From contig JACVTC010000131.1 in assembly GCA_016946835.1 (NCBI GenBank), forward strand, positions 276,001 through 340,000: 64,000 bases of DNA, in the 5' to 3' direction. The notes beneath the pieces were generated by a model. The model was given only the letters and a program-made list of their open reading frames with translations. It ran no database searches and had not been told where the DNA came from. Position 1 is the first letter of the stretch, and every line of letters begins with the position of its first letter. Of the stretch, positions 12,610 to 24,604 are shown piece by piece. This stretch comes from Neocallimastix lanati (nom. inval.) (Eukaryota > Neocallimastigomycota > Neocallimastigomycetes > Neocallimastigales > Neocallimastigaceae). A program made the translations under genes and the position numbers.

Positions 12610-12714
12610 TTCAAATATTATAAAGAGTAGATGGCTTGATAAGGTATTAGTAATTAAAAACGATAATACTAAAAAAAAAAAAAAAAAGGAAGATGAAGAT
12701 TTTATTTCAATTTA

Positions 12715-12930
12715 GTCACCTTCAACACATTAAACGGCAAAAATCCTAAAAGGAGAGAAAGTAATTTAGCAGAATTTAAACGTGTTTTAACACAACTATT
12801 TATAGCTTGATTTAAACATTTAGCACGACCAATTTGTTGGGGATAACCAGAAATTAGAATGTATGAAGCTAAGTCCATGATTATTTAAAAATGAGGTAAC
12901 ATTTTTATTGATATATTAGGTAGTATAATC
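12715..12930 (-). pseudogene. Copia integrase core fragment
   Basis: The minus strand gives KSDYTT (for RSDNGTE), FLNNHGL, then SGYPQQIGRAKCLNQAI and TRLNSAKL, the conserved end of a copia integrase core. The catalytic Glu position of the NGxAE motif reads Lys (GRAK). It is upstream, in element sense, of the inverted block and of the RT body, so all three pieces belong to one element. Confidence 0.78.
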
Positions 12931-14183
12931 CGATTTTAAACTTTTTTTTTTTATTAGGAATACTATATGTTGTGATAACATTTAAAAAAAAAAAAATTTA
13001 ATTTTTTTTCTTTTTAATAGAGAATATGAAAATAAGAAAATAATTAATAAACTTGTAAATAAAAAAAAAAAAAAATAAAAAACTAAATAAATAAAATAAA
13101 TTACATAAATATATATATATATATATTTAAATTTGAAGAAATGAAAAAAAAAAAAAAAGCAATTAGAACAATCATTAATCAAAAGATATATATATATATA
13201 TAATTAATTAATTTGAAAATTTTTGTGAAAGATTTTTCTATTGAATTTAAAGGGGGGTTTTATTTTAAGTATATATATATATATATGAATATATAATTAG
13301 ATAACAGGACAGGACAAATATAATTAAATTTGATTATAGAGAAAAAATTTTTTTAATATTTAATATGAATAGCAATACCATTAAATATTAAATAATAAAT
13401 ATATTATTATTATTATTACCATCATTAATTTAATATTAATATTAATAATACTAATAATAGTCATTTAATTTATGTCATAACAAAAATATATAAAAAATAA
13501 AAAAAAAAAAAATTGTAATAAATAAAATATATATATATCTATTTATATTCATATTATCTATCTTTTTTTTTTTTTTTTTTGAAAGTCTATACTAAAATTA
13601 TATTATTTTTTCTATTAATCATTTTTGTTGAACGACTTTAAATATATATATATATATATATTTTTTTTAAATTAATATATATATATATATATAATAAAAA
13701 TAAAAAAAAAAAAAAATAAAAAAGTAAAAAAAAAATAAAACCCTATTTTATATTCTATTAAAAATTCATGTTGAAATGTAAAATATATATATATATATAT
13801 ATATCAATATATTAATACATCATACTGTTGAATATTGCTATATAGTTTATTTCGTAAATTATTTTTTTACTTTAATAAATGACATTTTAATCAATGAATG
13901 AATTTTAATATTTAAAAAGTCTTTTTGTTCTTTTTTTTTTTTTTTTTTTTTTTTTTATATGATATTAAAATACTTTCTACCAACTACTTTAAAAAATTTG
14001 ATGCTTGAAAATTGCATAGAATAAAAAAAAAAAAAAAATTACCAAAATGATATATTTAATCATTGCCATTGCATGAAATTTGATTTTTAATAAGTCTTTT
14101 TCTTCTTTTTTTTTTTTTAGGATATTAAAATACTTTCTACTAACTACTTTAAAAGATTGATGCTTGAAATTTGTATAAGTATA

Positions 14184-14227
<44 letters not shown>

Positions 14228-14676
14228 ATAATAAAAAAAAAAATTACCAAAATATTTTTAATAAAAACTTTAAAAAAAAAAAAAATTTTTTTTTTTTTTT
14301 TTTCCTTCCTATTATTATTATTTTTCTTTTTTTTTTCCTTTCATAGTTCCTTTCTACAATTTTGTAAAAACTCATTTTAAAGTTATTTCAACTTTTATCT
14401 TTCCATGTTTTCATTTTTGAATTATCTAATACTTGTTCATTATTAAAATTTAAATAAATAAATAAATATATATATATATATATATATATTTATTTTTTTT
14501 TTCCTCTTTTAATAATTGATCAATCATTTTACCCAATATTATTTAGTTTAAATGACCAAAAAAAAAAAAAAAAAGTAAAAAAATTAGCAATATTTAAATA
14601 ATTATTATTATTATTATTATTTTTAACTTTTATATGTTTCATCATATACTATTTATTTTTATTTATTTTTATTTAA

Positions 14677-14720
<44 letters not shown>

Positions 14721-14819
14721 ACTAAATACGTACTTAAATTAATTTATAAACTTTTTGATCTATTCAAATTAAAAAAAATATATATATTTACATTAGATTT
14801 CATTTAAAATGTCTCTTTT

Positions 14820-14852
<33 letters not shown>

Positions 14853-15232
14853 CTTATAAAAAAAAAAAGAAAAATAAAAAAAGTAGTAAAAAAAAAAAGA
14901 TATTTTATAAATAAAATCTTTTTTAAAAAATAAAAAATAAACGATTATTTTGAAAAAATATAAAGAAAAAAAAAAAAAAAAAAAAAACAATTTTTTTTTT
15001 TTTTTTATTTTTTTCATGTCTATTTTAATTTTTAATAGATTTTTTTTTTATTAAAAAAAAAATTACTAGTAAAAAGGAAAAAGAATGATATAATTATTTA
15101 AAATTACAATAAATATATTTTGTATTTTAAAAATTTTTTAAGTTTGGATTTTTGCTTCTTCTTTTCTTTTTCTTTCTTTTTTTCCTCTTTTATGTTTTTT
15201 GTTTTTTTGTAATTTTTTTTTATCTATAATGC

Positions 15233-15266
<34 letters not shown>

Positions 15267-15349
15267 TAATAATAATAATAAATTAAATAAATAAAATTTA
15301 CTAAATAAAAAAAATCTATCATAAATATAATTATTTTTTTTTATATAAA

Positions 15350-15390
<41 letters not shown>

Positions 15391-15636
15391 TTAAATAATA
15401 TTTTGTTTTTATAAACATTTTTTTTCTTTTTCTTTTTCTTTTTTTCTTTTTTTATCATTAATTTTCAGTTTCATCAAATTTTAAAATTTTTCGTATTTTT
15501 AGATAGTAAAGAGAAGTGTACTTATTTTTACTTTTTAGTTCAATTTTTTTTTTTTCATGATATATCTAAATTATTTTTTTTTCTTCTTCTTCTTTTTTTT
15601 CTTCTTCTTCTTCTTCTTCTTCTTTATTTATTTTGT
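12931..15636. other. Intergenic, A/T tracts and a diverged duplication
   Basis: The stretch holds poly-A/T runs (13932-13957, 14190-14225, 14685-14718, 14822-14852, 15353-15385), TA runs, and a direct duplication described separately. A 5' LTR of the neighbouring copia fossil would be expected here but could not be recognised. The pyrimidine-rich stretch with CTT repeats at 15570-15627 lies directly downstream of the bZIP stop and is probably its 3' UTR. Confidence 0.55.
13911..14250. repeat. Diverged direct duplication, unit about 178 bp
   Basis: Copy 1 (about 13911-14048) and copy 2 (about 14089-14250) share AGTCTTTTT, a T tract, GATATTAAAATACTTTCTA, AACTACTTTAAAA, GATGCTTGAAA, an A tract and ATTACCAAAAT in the same order. 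Homopolymer lengths differ strongly and point differences are scattered. I see no recognisable product. Confidence 0.8.
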
Positions 15637-17019
15637 TTATTCTTTATTTAATTCATCTTTAACCTCCTTAATTTCTTCTGTTTTATTTTCACTGCCTTTT
15701 CTTGCTTCAGTTAATTGTTCTTGTAAATCCTTAATTTTATCTAAAAGTTTCTTTTCTTTAGATTCCCACTCTATTCTATTGGATTCAAGCATAGCAAGTC
15801 TAATAGAAAGATTTTTATTATCAGCTTCTAAACGTTTGACATGATTTTCTAATGTTTCCATCTTTAAAACCTTACGCATTCTTGAACGTCTGGCAGCTTC
15901 TGTATTTTTTTGTCTCTTTAAAGCTAATTCTAATGAAATTGGTTCATTATTCTTACCGTGGGAACGAGAATTTGTTTTTATGGTCATTGGACTGTTCACA
16001 ACATTTTGATTGACAGTAAGAATGTTACCTTGACCAAGTTTACCATTGGTAAGGTTAGCTTGAGTTGGATAGTTGGAAGCAATATTAGTAGTAGAAGAAA
16101 TAATAGTTTGTTGTTGACCTTTACCTTGAATCGTTTGTGTGAAGCTTTGATTATAGTATTGTTGGAAACCATTATTTTGTCCTGGATAGGAAGAACTACT
16201 ATTCATATTGATATTCATAGTACCATTTTGTTGAGTCTGAGTTAAGGCGCCTTGATTAACCGGTACAGATTGAGACATAAAACCATTGGCTGGAGTATTG
16301 TTAACGATATTAATTGGACTACTGTTAGTAAAGGAGGTAGATTGCATTGGAGCAGCAATAGCAACTTGCTGGTTTTTATTAATATCTACAGCACCCATTG
16401 GTGGAGATGGATAACGTTGATCATTATTTTGTGGAATAGCAGTAAAAGTAGCAGAAGAAGTACTACCTTGACTAATAACTTGACCATTCTTCATATTGTC
16501 GTTAACAGGAAGAGCTGGGAAAAAGTTCATACTATTACCATCAATTGAAGATATCGTTTGAGTATATATTGGATTGGGTTGTTGATTAGCAACATTTTGT
16601 GGATTTATTGGTTGTGTTGATATGGCATTAGTGGTAATAGAAGTGGATGAAGTTGGAGTAGAAACGGTAACAGCAACATTATTTAATAATAAATTAGAAG
16701 TGGTAGTTTCAGTTAATGCCTGTGGAGAATAAGTTGGAGTTTGTAAATAGGTGGTCGTATTAACCATATTTGGTTGACCCTGTGATATTAATTGAGCTGA
16801 TGTATTACTGGTTTGGAAATTTGTTTGATTAGCATTAAAAGTTTGAATGGCAGTTGCTTGACCATTATTAACTTGGTAGTATTGAGTCTTTTGTACATTA
16901 GCATAATTATCAGTAGCCATACCATTAGCTTGATTATTTAAAACTGAACCATCAGCTAATAATGTTTGTTGACCATAGGAATAGTTTTCAAAAGTAACTG
17001 GTTGTTGAATAGTAGACAT
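15637..17019 (-). CDS. Gcn4/CPC1-type bZIP transcription factor
   Basis: This intronless gene encodes 460 residues. The C-terminal region has a basic region NTEAARRSRMRKVLKME followed by a leucine zipper with four heptad-spaced leucines (METL, VKRL, NKNL, LAML). The NTEAARRSR signature is that of Gcn4/CPC1-like factors, nuclear activators that bind TGACTCA-like sites. The zipper continues into a charged coiled coil (KEKKLLDKIKDLQEQL) to the end. Residues 1 to about 350 are Asn/Gln/Ser/Thr-rich and low in charge, as in activation or prion-like regions. The ATG that begins MSTIQQP is taken as the start, because the upstream extension would need a non-ATG codon. The coding part is visibly less AT-rich than its flanks. 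Amino-acid-starvation control is likely from the family but is not shown by the sequence. Confidence 0.92.
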   Translation of the reverse strand: MSTIQQPVTFENYSYGQQTLLADGSVLNNQANGMATDNYANVQKTQYYQVNNGQATAIQTFNANQTNFQTSNTSAQLISQGQPNMVNTTTYLQTPTYSPQALTETTTSNLLLNNVAVTVSTPTSSTSITTNAISTQPINPQNVANQQPNPIYTQTISSIDGNSMNFFPALPVNDNMKNGQVISQGSTSSATFTAIPQNNDQRYPSPPMGAVDINKNQQVAIAAPMQSTSFTNSSPINIVNNTPANGFMSQSVPVNQGALTQTQQNGTMNINMNSSSSYPGQNNGFQQYYNQSFTQTIQGKGQQQTIISSTTNIASNYPTQANLTNGKLGQGNILTVNQNVVNSPMTIKTNSRSHGKNNEPISLELALKRQKNTEAARRSRMRKVLKMETLENHVKRLEADNKNLSIRLAMLESNRIEWESKEKKLLDKIKDLQEQLTEARKGSENKTEEIKEVKDELNKE

Positions 17020-17300
17020 TTCGCTTTTTCTTTTATACAAAATATGTAATGTTTTCTTTTCTTTTTTTTTTAATTATTTTTTTTTTTTTTTTAGTTTTTG
17101 TTTTTGTTTTTGTTTTTGTTTTAGTTGTTAGTTCGTTTTTATCGTTAATACGTTTTTAAGTGTTTATTTATTATTTAGAATTATTTCAAATAATTCTATT
17201 GTTAAATTATTTATTAAAATTTATATATTATCTTTCTCAAAAAGATATTTTATTAAAATATTCACTTTTCATATAAAAAAAAAAAAGTTTCAAACTTTTT
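17020..17300 (-). promoter_or_regulatory. Leader/promoter of the bZIP gene with CAAAAA repeats and palindrome
   Basis: Directly upstream of the ATG, the minus strand holds a run of CAAAAA units (about 17095-17125) and T/A tracts. A perfect 10-bp inverted repeat AGAATTATTT-C-AAATAATTCT lies at 17177-17197. Its AGAA...TTCT ends resemble a heat-shock-type unit, but the spacing is not canonical. As RNA it could form a small stem. No TATA box or start site can be fixed. Confidence 0.45.
17237..17272 (-). CDS. Possible uORF of 11 codons upstream of the bZIP gene
   Basis: This is the only minus-strand ATG in the 440 nt upstream of the bZIP start. It opens the frame MKSEYFNKISF and closes with TGA at 17237-17239, 217 nt before the main ATG. 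Gcn4/CPC1 genes are classically controlled by leader uORFs, so its presence is suggestive. Whether the transcript begins upstream of 17272 is unknown. Confidence 0.3.
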   Translation of the reverse strand: MKSEYFNKISF

Positions 17301-18752
17301 TTTTTTTTTTTAAACTTCTTGTCTTTGATTTCTATTATTTCGTGTTTTCGAAAAATATAATTTAATTTCTTTTTTTTTATTTATATATATAATTTCTTTG
17401 GTGGAAAAAAAAAATGATATTTATACTTAAATTATTTGAAATTATATATAAAACAAAAAAAAAAAAAGAATTTATATTATATTAAATGAATTATTTTCTT
17501 CGTTTTCTTTTCTTTTCTTTTTTTCTCGTTTTATTTTTAGTAATTCTATTCTTTAATTATTGTTATATATTACGGAGATATATAAATTTCTTCCTTGTTT
17601 TCTATCTTCTTCTTTTTTTTACTTTTAATAAGTATTATAAATATAAAATTTTTAATTTTTATCAATAAAAAATTAAAAATGGTATATTTCTTTTAAAAAA
17701 AAAAATATTTTTGTTTTTTTAAACTAACTAAAAAAAAAGTATAAAATATTTTACAAAAATAGTTAAATATAAAATTTTTTGTTGGTAAAACGTTTCTTTT
17801 TTTTTTTTTTTTTCTTAGTAAAAATAAAAAAAAAATTATATCATTTAAATAAGTGAACAATAGAAAATAAAAAAAATTTTTTTTTAAAAAAAAATAAAAC
17901 AATAATTTTTTATAGTAATAAAAATTTTGAATTTGAAATTATGTTACTATTATATATTAAATAGAGTGTTGTGTAGTTTTCGTTATTTTTTTTTTCTTTT
18001 TTTTTCTTTTTTAAAAATTAAAAATAAAAGTATATGTAGTTTAATGTTTCTTATTATTATTGTTTAACCATTTAAAGAAATAATATTTATTCTTTTAATA
18101 AATAGTTTTTTTTTTTTTCGTATATATATATATAGATATTTTATATTCTATATGTTTATGACTTTTTAATATTTTTATGAAAAAAAAAAATTTTTTTTTT
18201 TTTTTGAACTAAAAAAATATGTATATTTTATATAAATAAAAAGAAAAAAAAACTTTTAATTTAATATTTATTTAAAATTTAAACTGAAATTTATTTATAA
18301 AAAAAAAATTTCAAAAATTGAATGATTTAAAAAAAAAAAAAATTATTTGGAAAATAATAAAATATTTAAAAAAAAAAAAAAATACTTTTGTTCTTTTTTT
18401 ATAGTTTTTCCAAAAAAAAAAATAATAATAATAATAATAATTATAATAATAAATAAATAAATAAATAAATTTATTTTAATTAATTTTTATCATAAATTAT
18501 GATTATTATTTTTAACATTTTATTTTAATTATTATTAATTAAAAAAAAATCTTTTTAATATATCTTAACTTAGCTTAAAAAAATATATAAATAAATATTA
18601 TTAATTTGAGTTTATAACTACAAAAATTCATATATATTTAACTTAACAATATCTATAGTAACATTTGAATAAGATAATTTATTAGATTTAATGTTAAAAT
18701 ATATAATGTATTTAATTAATTTATTAATTTTTAAATAAAATAACAATAGTAA

Positions 18753-18790
18753 TGTATTTTAAATGATATATATTAATCATTTAAAATACA
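18753..18790. repeat. Inverted repeat, 15-bp arms
   Basis: TGTATTTTAAATGAT (18753-18767) is the exact reverse complement of ATCATTTAAAATACA (18776-18790), with an 8-nt spacer. It could form a cruciform or RNA hairpin. Confidence 0.85.
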
Positions 18791-21700
18791 ATACATTTCA
18801 TAATATATATGATTAAAATAAAAAAAAAACATATATTCTAAATAAATTTAGATTTTTATATTATATTATAATATTAAAGTAATATATGTAGCACAATATT
18901 TTTAATAAATATTTTTTTATATATAATATATAAAAGTGAATCAACAATATATTTTTAAATTATATTCAATAAAAATGACATTTATATTGTACAGTAGGAG
19001 AATTAAACAATAAATTCAAATATATAAATTTTATATATAAATAATATAAAATATACCAAAAAAAAAAAAAAATAAAAAAAAATAATTTGGATTAAATTAA
19101 TTTAGCCATATATTATATAAATAAGATTTAATGTATAATATATGATTCTTTTATACTATATTTTAAATAGTAATATATTTAATTTATATATTATATGTAT
19201 TTTTCACAAATAATAATTATAAAAATATATATATATAATATATTTTGATTATAAATAAATAAATAAATTTATTATTTATTTATTTCTAATCATAATTATT
19301 AAAATTAAATGATGTTTAATTCATAAATACTTTATTATTTATTAAGGTTGTTTTTTATTTTAAATAAATTATTAATTATACATAGAATATATGGTCTTCA
19401 ATTAATGGGATTTAATAATAAATTATATAGGAATATTATTTAATATATAATCGTAACAAATTAGAATTTAAAGATTAAAATAATATTAATTAAAGTTTAT
19501 TGTCACTTTTTTTTAAATATTAATAACAATATATAGGACAATAAATTTATATATATTACAATATATACTAATAAAAATAAACAATATAAAATTCAAAATT
19601 TTTTTTATTTCTCACTTTAATTTTTCATGAAATGATAAATTTTTCCATTTAAAGATTTATAACTATTATTAAATATTTATTAAATAGATTAAATTAAAAA
19701 AAAAAAAAAATTAAAATATATAAGTTTAATCAATAGAAAAAAAAAATTTTTTTTTATATATATATCCTTATAAATTATTTATAAATATAAACTTTTAATT
19801 AAGCACGACACTTTATTTCTATAAAATTAAATAAAAATTATATTATCATCCAATTTAAATTTAATATATGTAAAAACAATATAAAATTAAACTTTCAATA
19901 ATTTTCCAAATTTTAAATATATTTAAATAATATATTTTAATTTATATTATTAATCTTATGATTATAAATCAATAAATTAATAAATCAATAAAAAAAAAAA
20001 AAGAAAAAAAAAAAATACAAAGATAATAAATGAAAAAAAATTGAACAAAATAATTAATATAAAAATATATAATTTTTTTAAACTTTATTAAATATAATTT
20101 TTAAATTGAATTTTAATTATTATAAAAAAATTTAAAATGGAATATATTGTAGGTATAATAAAATTAAATATATATTAAAAAAGAACTTAATTTATAATAA
20201 AAATAAATTATCCTAAAAAATATAAAATTAGAATACACTATTAACTATATTTAAAAATTTTATTTAAAAAAAAAAAAAAAATCAAATAATATAAATTTCA
20301 ATTTATTGGCAATAGTAATATAATCTTAATAAATTTATATAAATATAAAAATAAAGATGGCAAAAAGTAAACTTACTGATACAATATAATTCACAATATA
20401 TGAATTTCTATTAAAAATATTTATAATAAATAAATTGAATTTAATTATATAAATTTAATCCATGTAAATTTAATATATTATTAAACTATAAAAAATATAA
20501 AAATCTAAAAATATTCAAAAAAAAAAAAAGTCGTTTTTATACATATTAGGAAATTTAAATAATAGAAATAATAGAATATGTAAATTAAATTCTAATATTA
20601 ATATTATTTTTATTTAAAATTTTCATTTTTTTTTAATTAAATATTTTATACTTAATATTTTATATATTAATATATTTCTTTATATATAAAAATTTTTTTT
20701 AAAAATATTAGTAATAAAATTATGATAAATGTTATTTTTATTAATAATTAAACTTTTTTAAACCTTATTTACTATAATTTATTCAAAGAATTCACATACA
20801 CTAAAAGAAAAGTGAGAGAAAAATAAAAAAATAAAAATTCTTTCAATTATTATTGATATATTCTTTTTCTCCTTTATTTTATTATTACTATTATTATTAT
20901 TATTATTATTTAATAATATTAAAATAAATATTAACTTTTTTTTATTTTATTTATTTATTTTATTTATTATTAGTATTATTCATGATATAATAATTATTTA
21001 AGGATTTAAGGATAAAAATAAATAAAAAAAAATAAATTATTTATTTATTTATTTAATATAATTATTTACAATTTATTGTTCATTTTATTTTTATTTTAAT
21101 TTTATTTTTTTAAATTATTAAAATTTTTGGATCAAAACTATAATAAATAATTTTTTTTTTTATTCTTTCTTGCATTTGTCTTCTTTATCTTCTCAACAAA
21201 AAAATAAAAAAAAAAAAAAAAAAAAAAAAAGGAGATTATTGTCTTTCTTTCAGGATAAAGAAAAAAAATAGTAATAAAAGGAATAATTAAATATATAGAA
21301 TAATATAAATATTTTACAGAGTATCGTTTAAATTCAAAAAATAAAAAAAAATAAATTATCTAAATAGATATATATATCCTTACATTTAATATATATATTT
21401 ATATAATAAAAAAATATCCTGTTTTACTATCCTAAATTACTATTATCAATAATTATTTAATACTTATACATGCTAATAAAATATTCATTAAAAATATAAA
21501 ATATATATATATATTATAATTGATTTAAAAAAAAAAAAAAAATTTTTTTTTAAAGGATGCCTTAAAAAAATATAAATATATATATTTCCAAAAATAGAAG
21601 TTTTTTTTATATAAATTATTTATTAAATTATATACAAAAAAAAAAAGTTTTTTTTATATTTTTATTTTTTAAAAATATATAAATTAATATATAAGAGGTA

Positions 21701-22683
21701 GGACAGAATTTATATATTGTTAAATTGTTAATATTTAATAATATATTAAATAATACTTAATGATTTACTTTTATTAGAATTGATGATTATTCATTCTATT
21801 GAAATCTTTTTTATATGGGGTTGGTTTAATTATCCATACAGGTCAACGCGGGCATCTTCCGTTCATAATATTAATATGAATATTTTTTTTTTTTGCTATT
21901 ATTAATATTTTTCTTTTGTTAATTTTTTAATAATAATTTAATTAATAATTTTTTTTTTTTGTTTTATTATTTTAATAATAAATTATCTAATTTATTTTTA
22001 TAAAAAAAAAATTTTATATAAATATATATATATATTTATAAATAAATAATTAAATAAATAAATAAAAACGTTTATTCCTTGATAAATTATTTTTAATTTT
22101 ATTCTTTTAACTTTTTATAATAATTGATTAAATTTTGATTAAATTTATTAAAAATAATAAGAAGAAGAAGAAGAAGAAGAAAAAAATCCTTGGATTATTA
22201 TTCTTTATCAATTTTTTTTCCATCACAATGAATTTAATAATATTTAACTTTATTATAATTATAGTGATAGCAATGTTCTACTAACTTTTTATTATAATTA
22301 TATTAATGTTTTTCAAAGGAAAAAAGAAAAAAAAATAAATAAAGGTTAATTTTTTTTTTATTATTTTTTATGAATTAAGATGAAAAATAAAAAAAAAAAA
22401 TAAAAATAAAAAAAAAATATAACATCCTAAGTAAAGTATTACGAATCAATGGAACATTTTTATATTAAATTAAATTATAAAAAAATTTTCCATGAATACT
22501 AAATCATAGGTTTTTTTTTTATAAAGGTACAAAAAATAAATAAATATAATAAAAATAAAAAAATAAATAAAATAAAATAAATAAAAGCAAAGAATAAAAT
22601 AGAAAAAGTAGATATTATATTATCACTTTTAAATATTATTTTAATATGGATAAAAACAAGTCTTAAACAAACTTTTATATAAA

Positions 22684-22721
<38 letters not shown>

Positions 22722-23979
22722 GAAAAAATCAATAATAGTTTATGGAATAATTATTTCGAAATTATAAATTTTTTTTATTTATATATATGAATTAGTTTAA
22801 TTTTATATATAATAATTTATATAGACACATGTATTCATATTAATTTTTTTTTTTTTTTACTTGAACCATAGCATGATAATTAATATAAATATTTTAATTA
22901 AATATATAAATATTTTTAATAATAAACTATATTTAGTTATTTTTTCATTTAATAGCATTATATATAAAAAAAACAATAATAAATAGTTAAGTAGAATGAT
23001 TTTAATAAAAGTAGAATTATATATATAAAATTAATAAAATTTTTTTAAATATTATCTAAATGAATTAATATTGTCTATTGTTTATTTTTTTATTATTTTT
23101 TTTTTTATTTTTATTATAAAATATAAAATATAAAATATAAATGCTTAATTTTTTTTTATTTATTCCGTAATGTAATGTTAAATAAATATTTAACTTTTTT
23201 ATTATTTTTTCTCAATCAATTTTTTTATCTTTCAATTTCTAAAAAAATTAAAAAAAATTCTTTATAAAAAAAAAATATTATTTTAATCAAACAATAAAAA
23301 AAAAATTTAAAAAAAAAAATTAACAATAATTTTAATTTTTTGTCTTATCTTTTTTTAATTTCGGTTAAATTTTTAAATTTCCATGAAAAAAATTTTTATT
23401 ATATTTTTTAAAGTTTGATTAATTAAACACAATTGAATTTAAAATAAATAAAATGAATTATTTATATTTAATTATTAATATTAATGTATTATTTATTAAT
23501 TCTTTAATTATTTATTTATTATTCATTATTTATTTATGATTTATTTATTATTTATTTATTTATTATTTATTTATGATTTATTTATTATTTATTTATGATT
23601 TAGATATGATATATTTATATATAACAATATTATATATCAAAAAAAAAAAAAAAAAAAAAGAGTATTGAATAGTTAAATATTATATATCAAATTAATAATA
23701 AGAAATTATGAATAGTAAACAATAAGTAATAAAATATAATAGAATGATGAATAATATATTCATATTATCTAAAAAGAAGTTATATGTTTATAATGATTTA
23801 CATTTATATATATATGTATATTTATATATATGTATATATATTTTTTAAAGTGTTTTAATAAATAATTTATTTTATTAATAATATATTAAAAAAAAACAAA
23901 CAAACAAACAAAATGAATACATAATATACTATTTAGTACATTGAAAAGAAAGAAATTTAGTAGCATATTAGGAATAATA

Positions 23980-24015
<36 letters not shown>

Positions 24016-24462
24016 TAAATATATTAGATTCCAGATTCTAGACTCTTAATTTGAGATTATTATGAATATATCATTAAAAATAATAATAATAATAATAATA
24101 ACAATAACAATAATAGTAACAAAGGATAATCATAAGCATGTAATTATGATAATTATCATACTAAAAAGAAAAAGAAAAAAAAAGGATTAAATGATTATTA
24201 AATATTATTAAGAATTAATACAATATCAATGTCATATTTAATATATTTTTAATAGATAATACTTATATTAATTATTTTTATTTTTAATTTTATTTCTTTT
24301 TTTTTTTTTTTTTTTTTATGATTTTATATATTTTTATTTTATTTTTCTTTTTTTTTTTATTTTGTTTTTGTTTTTTATTTGTTATTTTCCTTTTTAATAT
24401 TCTTTGCCATAACGATTTGTTCTATTTATTTTTAAATATATATTACATCTATTAAAAAGGAT

Positions 24463-24604
24463 TTATTAAAACTATAATAATAAATGATTTATTTACTAAT
24501 TAATATTTATTATCTATTTATTGATAATTGATGTTATTAAAACTATAATAATAAATGATTTATTTACTAATTAATATTTATTATCTATTTATTGATGATT
24601 GATG
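24463..24604. repeat. 71-bp tandem duplication
   Basis: Two adjacent copies (24463-24533 and 24534-24604) differ at one visible base (GATAATT versus GATGATT). The near-identity indicates a recent duplication. Confidence 0.93.

Larger units (their letters stand above)
11640..12690 (+). pseudogene. Inverted copia block: integrase C-terminus, linker, start of reverse transcriptase
   Basis: This block is on the plus strand while both flanks are minus. It begins with an integrase tail (QDIFLGYPENSSGYCILD, then YFMEDISGT) at 11645-11770. It continues through a linker that holds a large AAT/AAG array and a LDFPALNNKK segment. It ends with the RVT_2 start (EAKAMNSKDS near 12375, WNIAIKNEIKNMYDM, then SNIIKSRWLDK near 12610-12640). 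Stops and A tracts break every frame. Turning the block round places it exactly between the minus-strand integrase core (12715-12930) and the RT body (10030-11500). Confidence 0.82.

Noticed and set aside
13240-13270. TTTAAAGGGGGGTTTT motif shared with 29219-29240 (TTTTAAAGGGGGTTTA)
   Set aside because: The match is short and outside the G run consists only of A/T; there is no common context to support a repeat family.
15958-16548. Plus-strand frames inside the bZIP gene
   Set aside because: They are antisense shadows of the Asn/Gln/Ser-rich bZIP coding region without any domain.
21780-21880. Possible tRNA gene
   Set aside because: There is no acceptor-stem pairing or GGTTCRANNCC B box on either strand.
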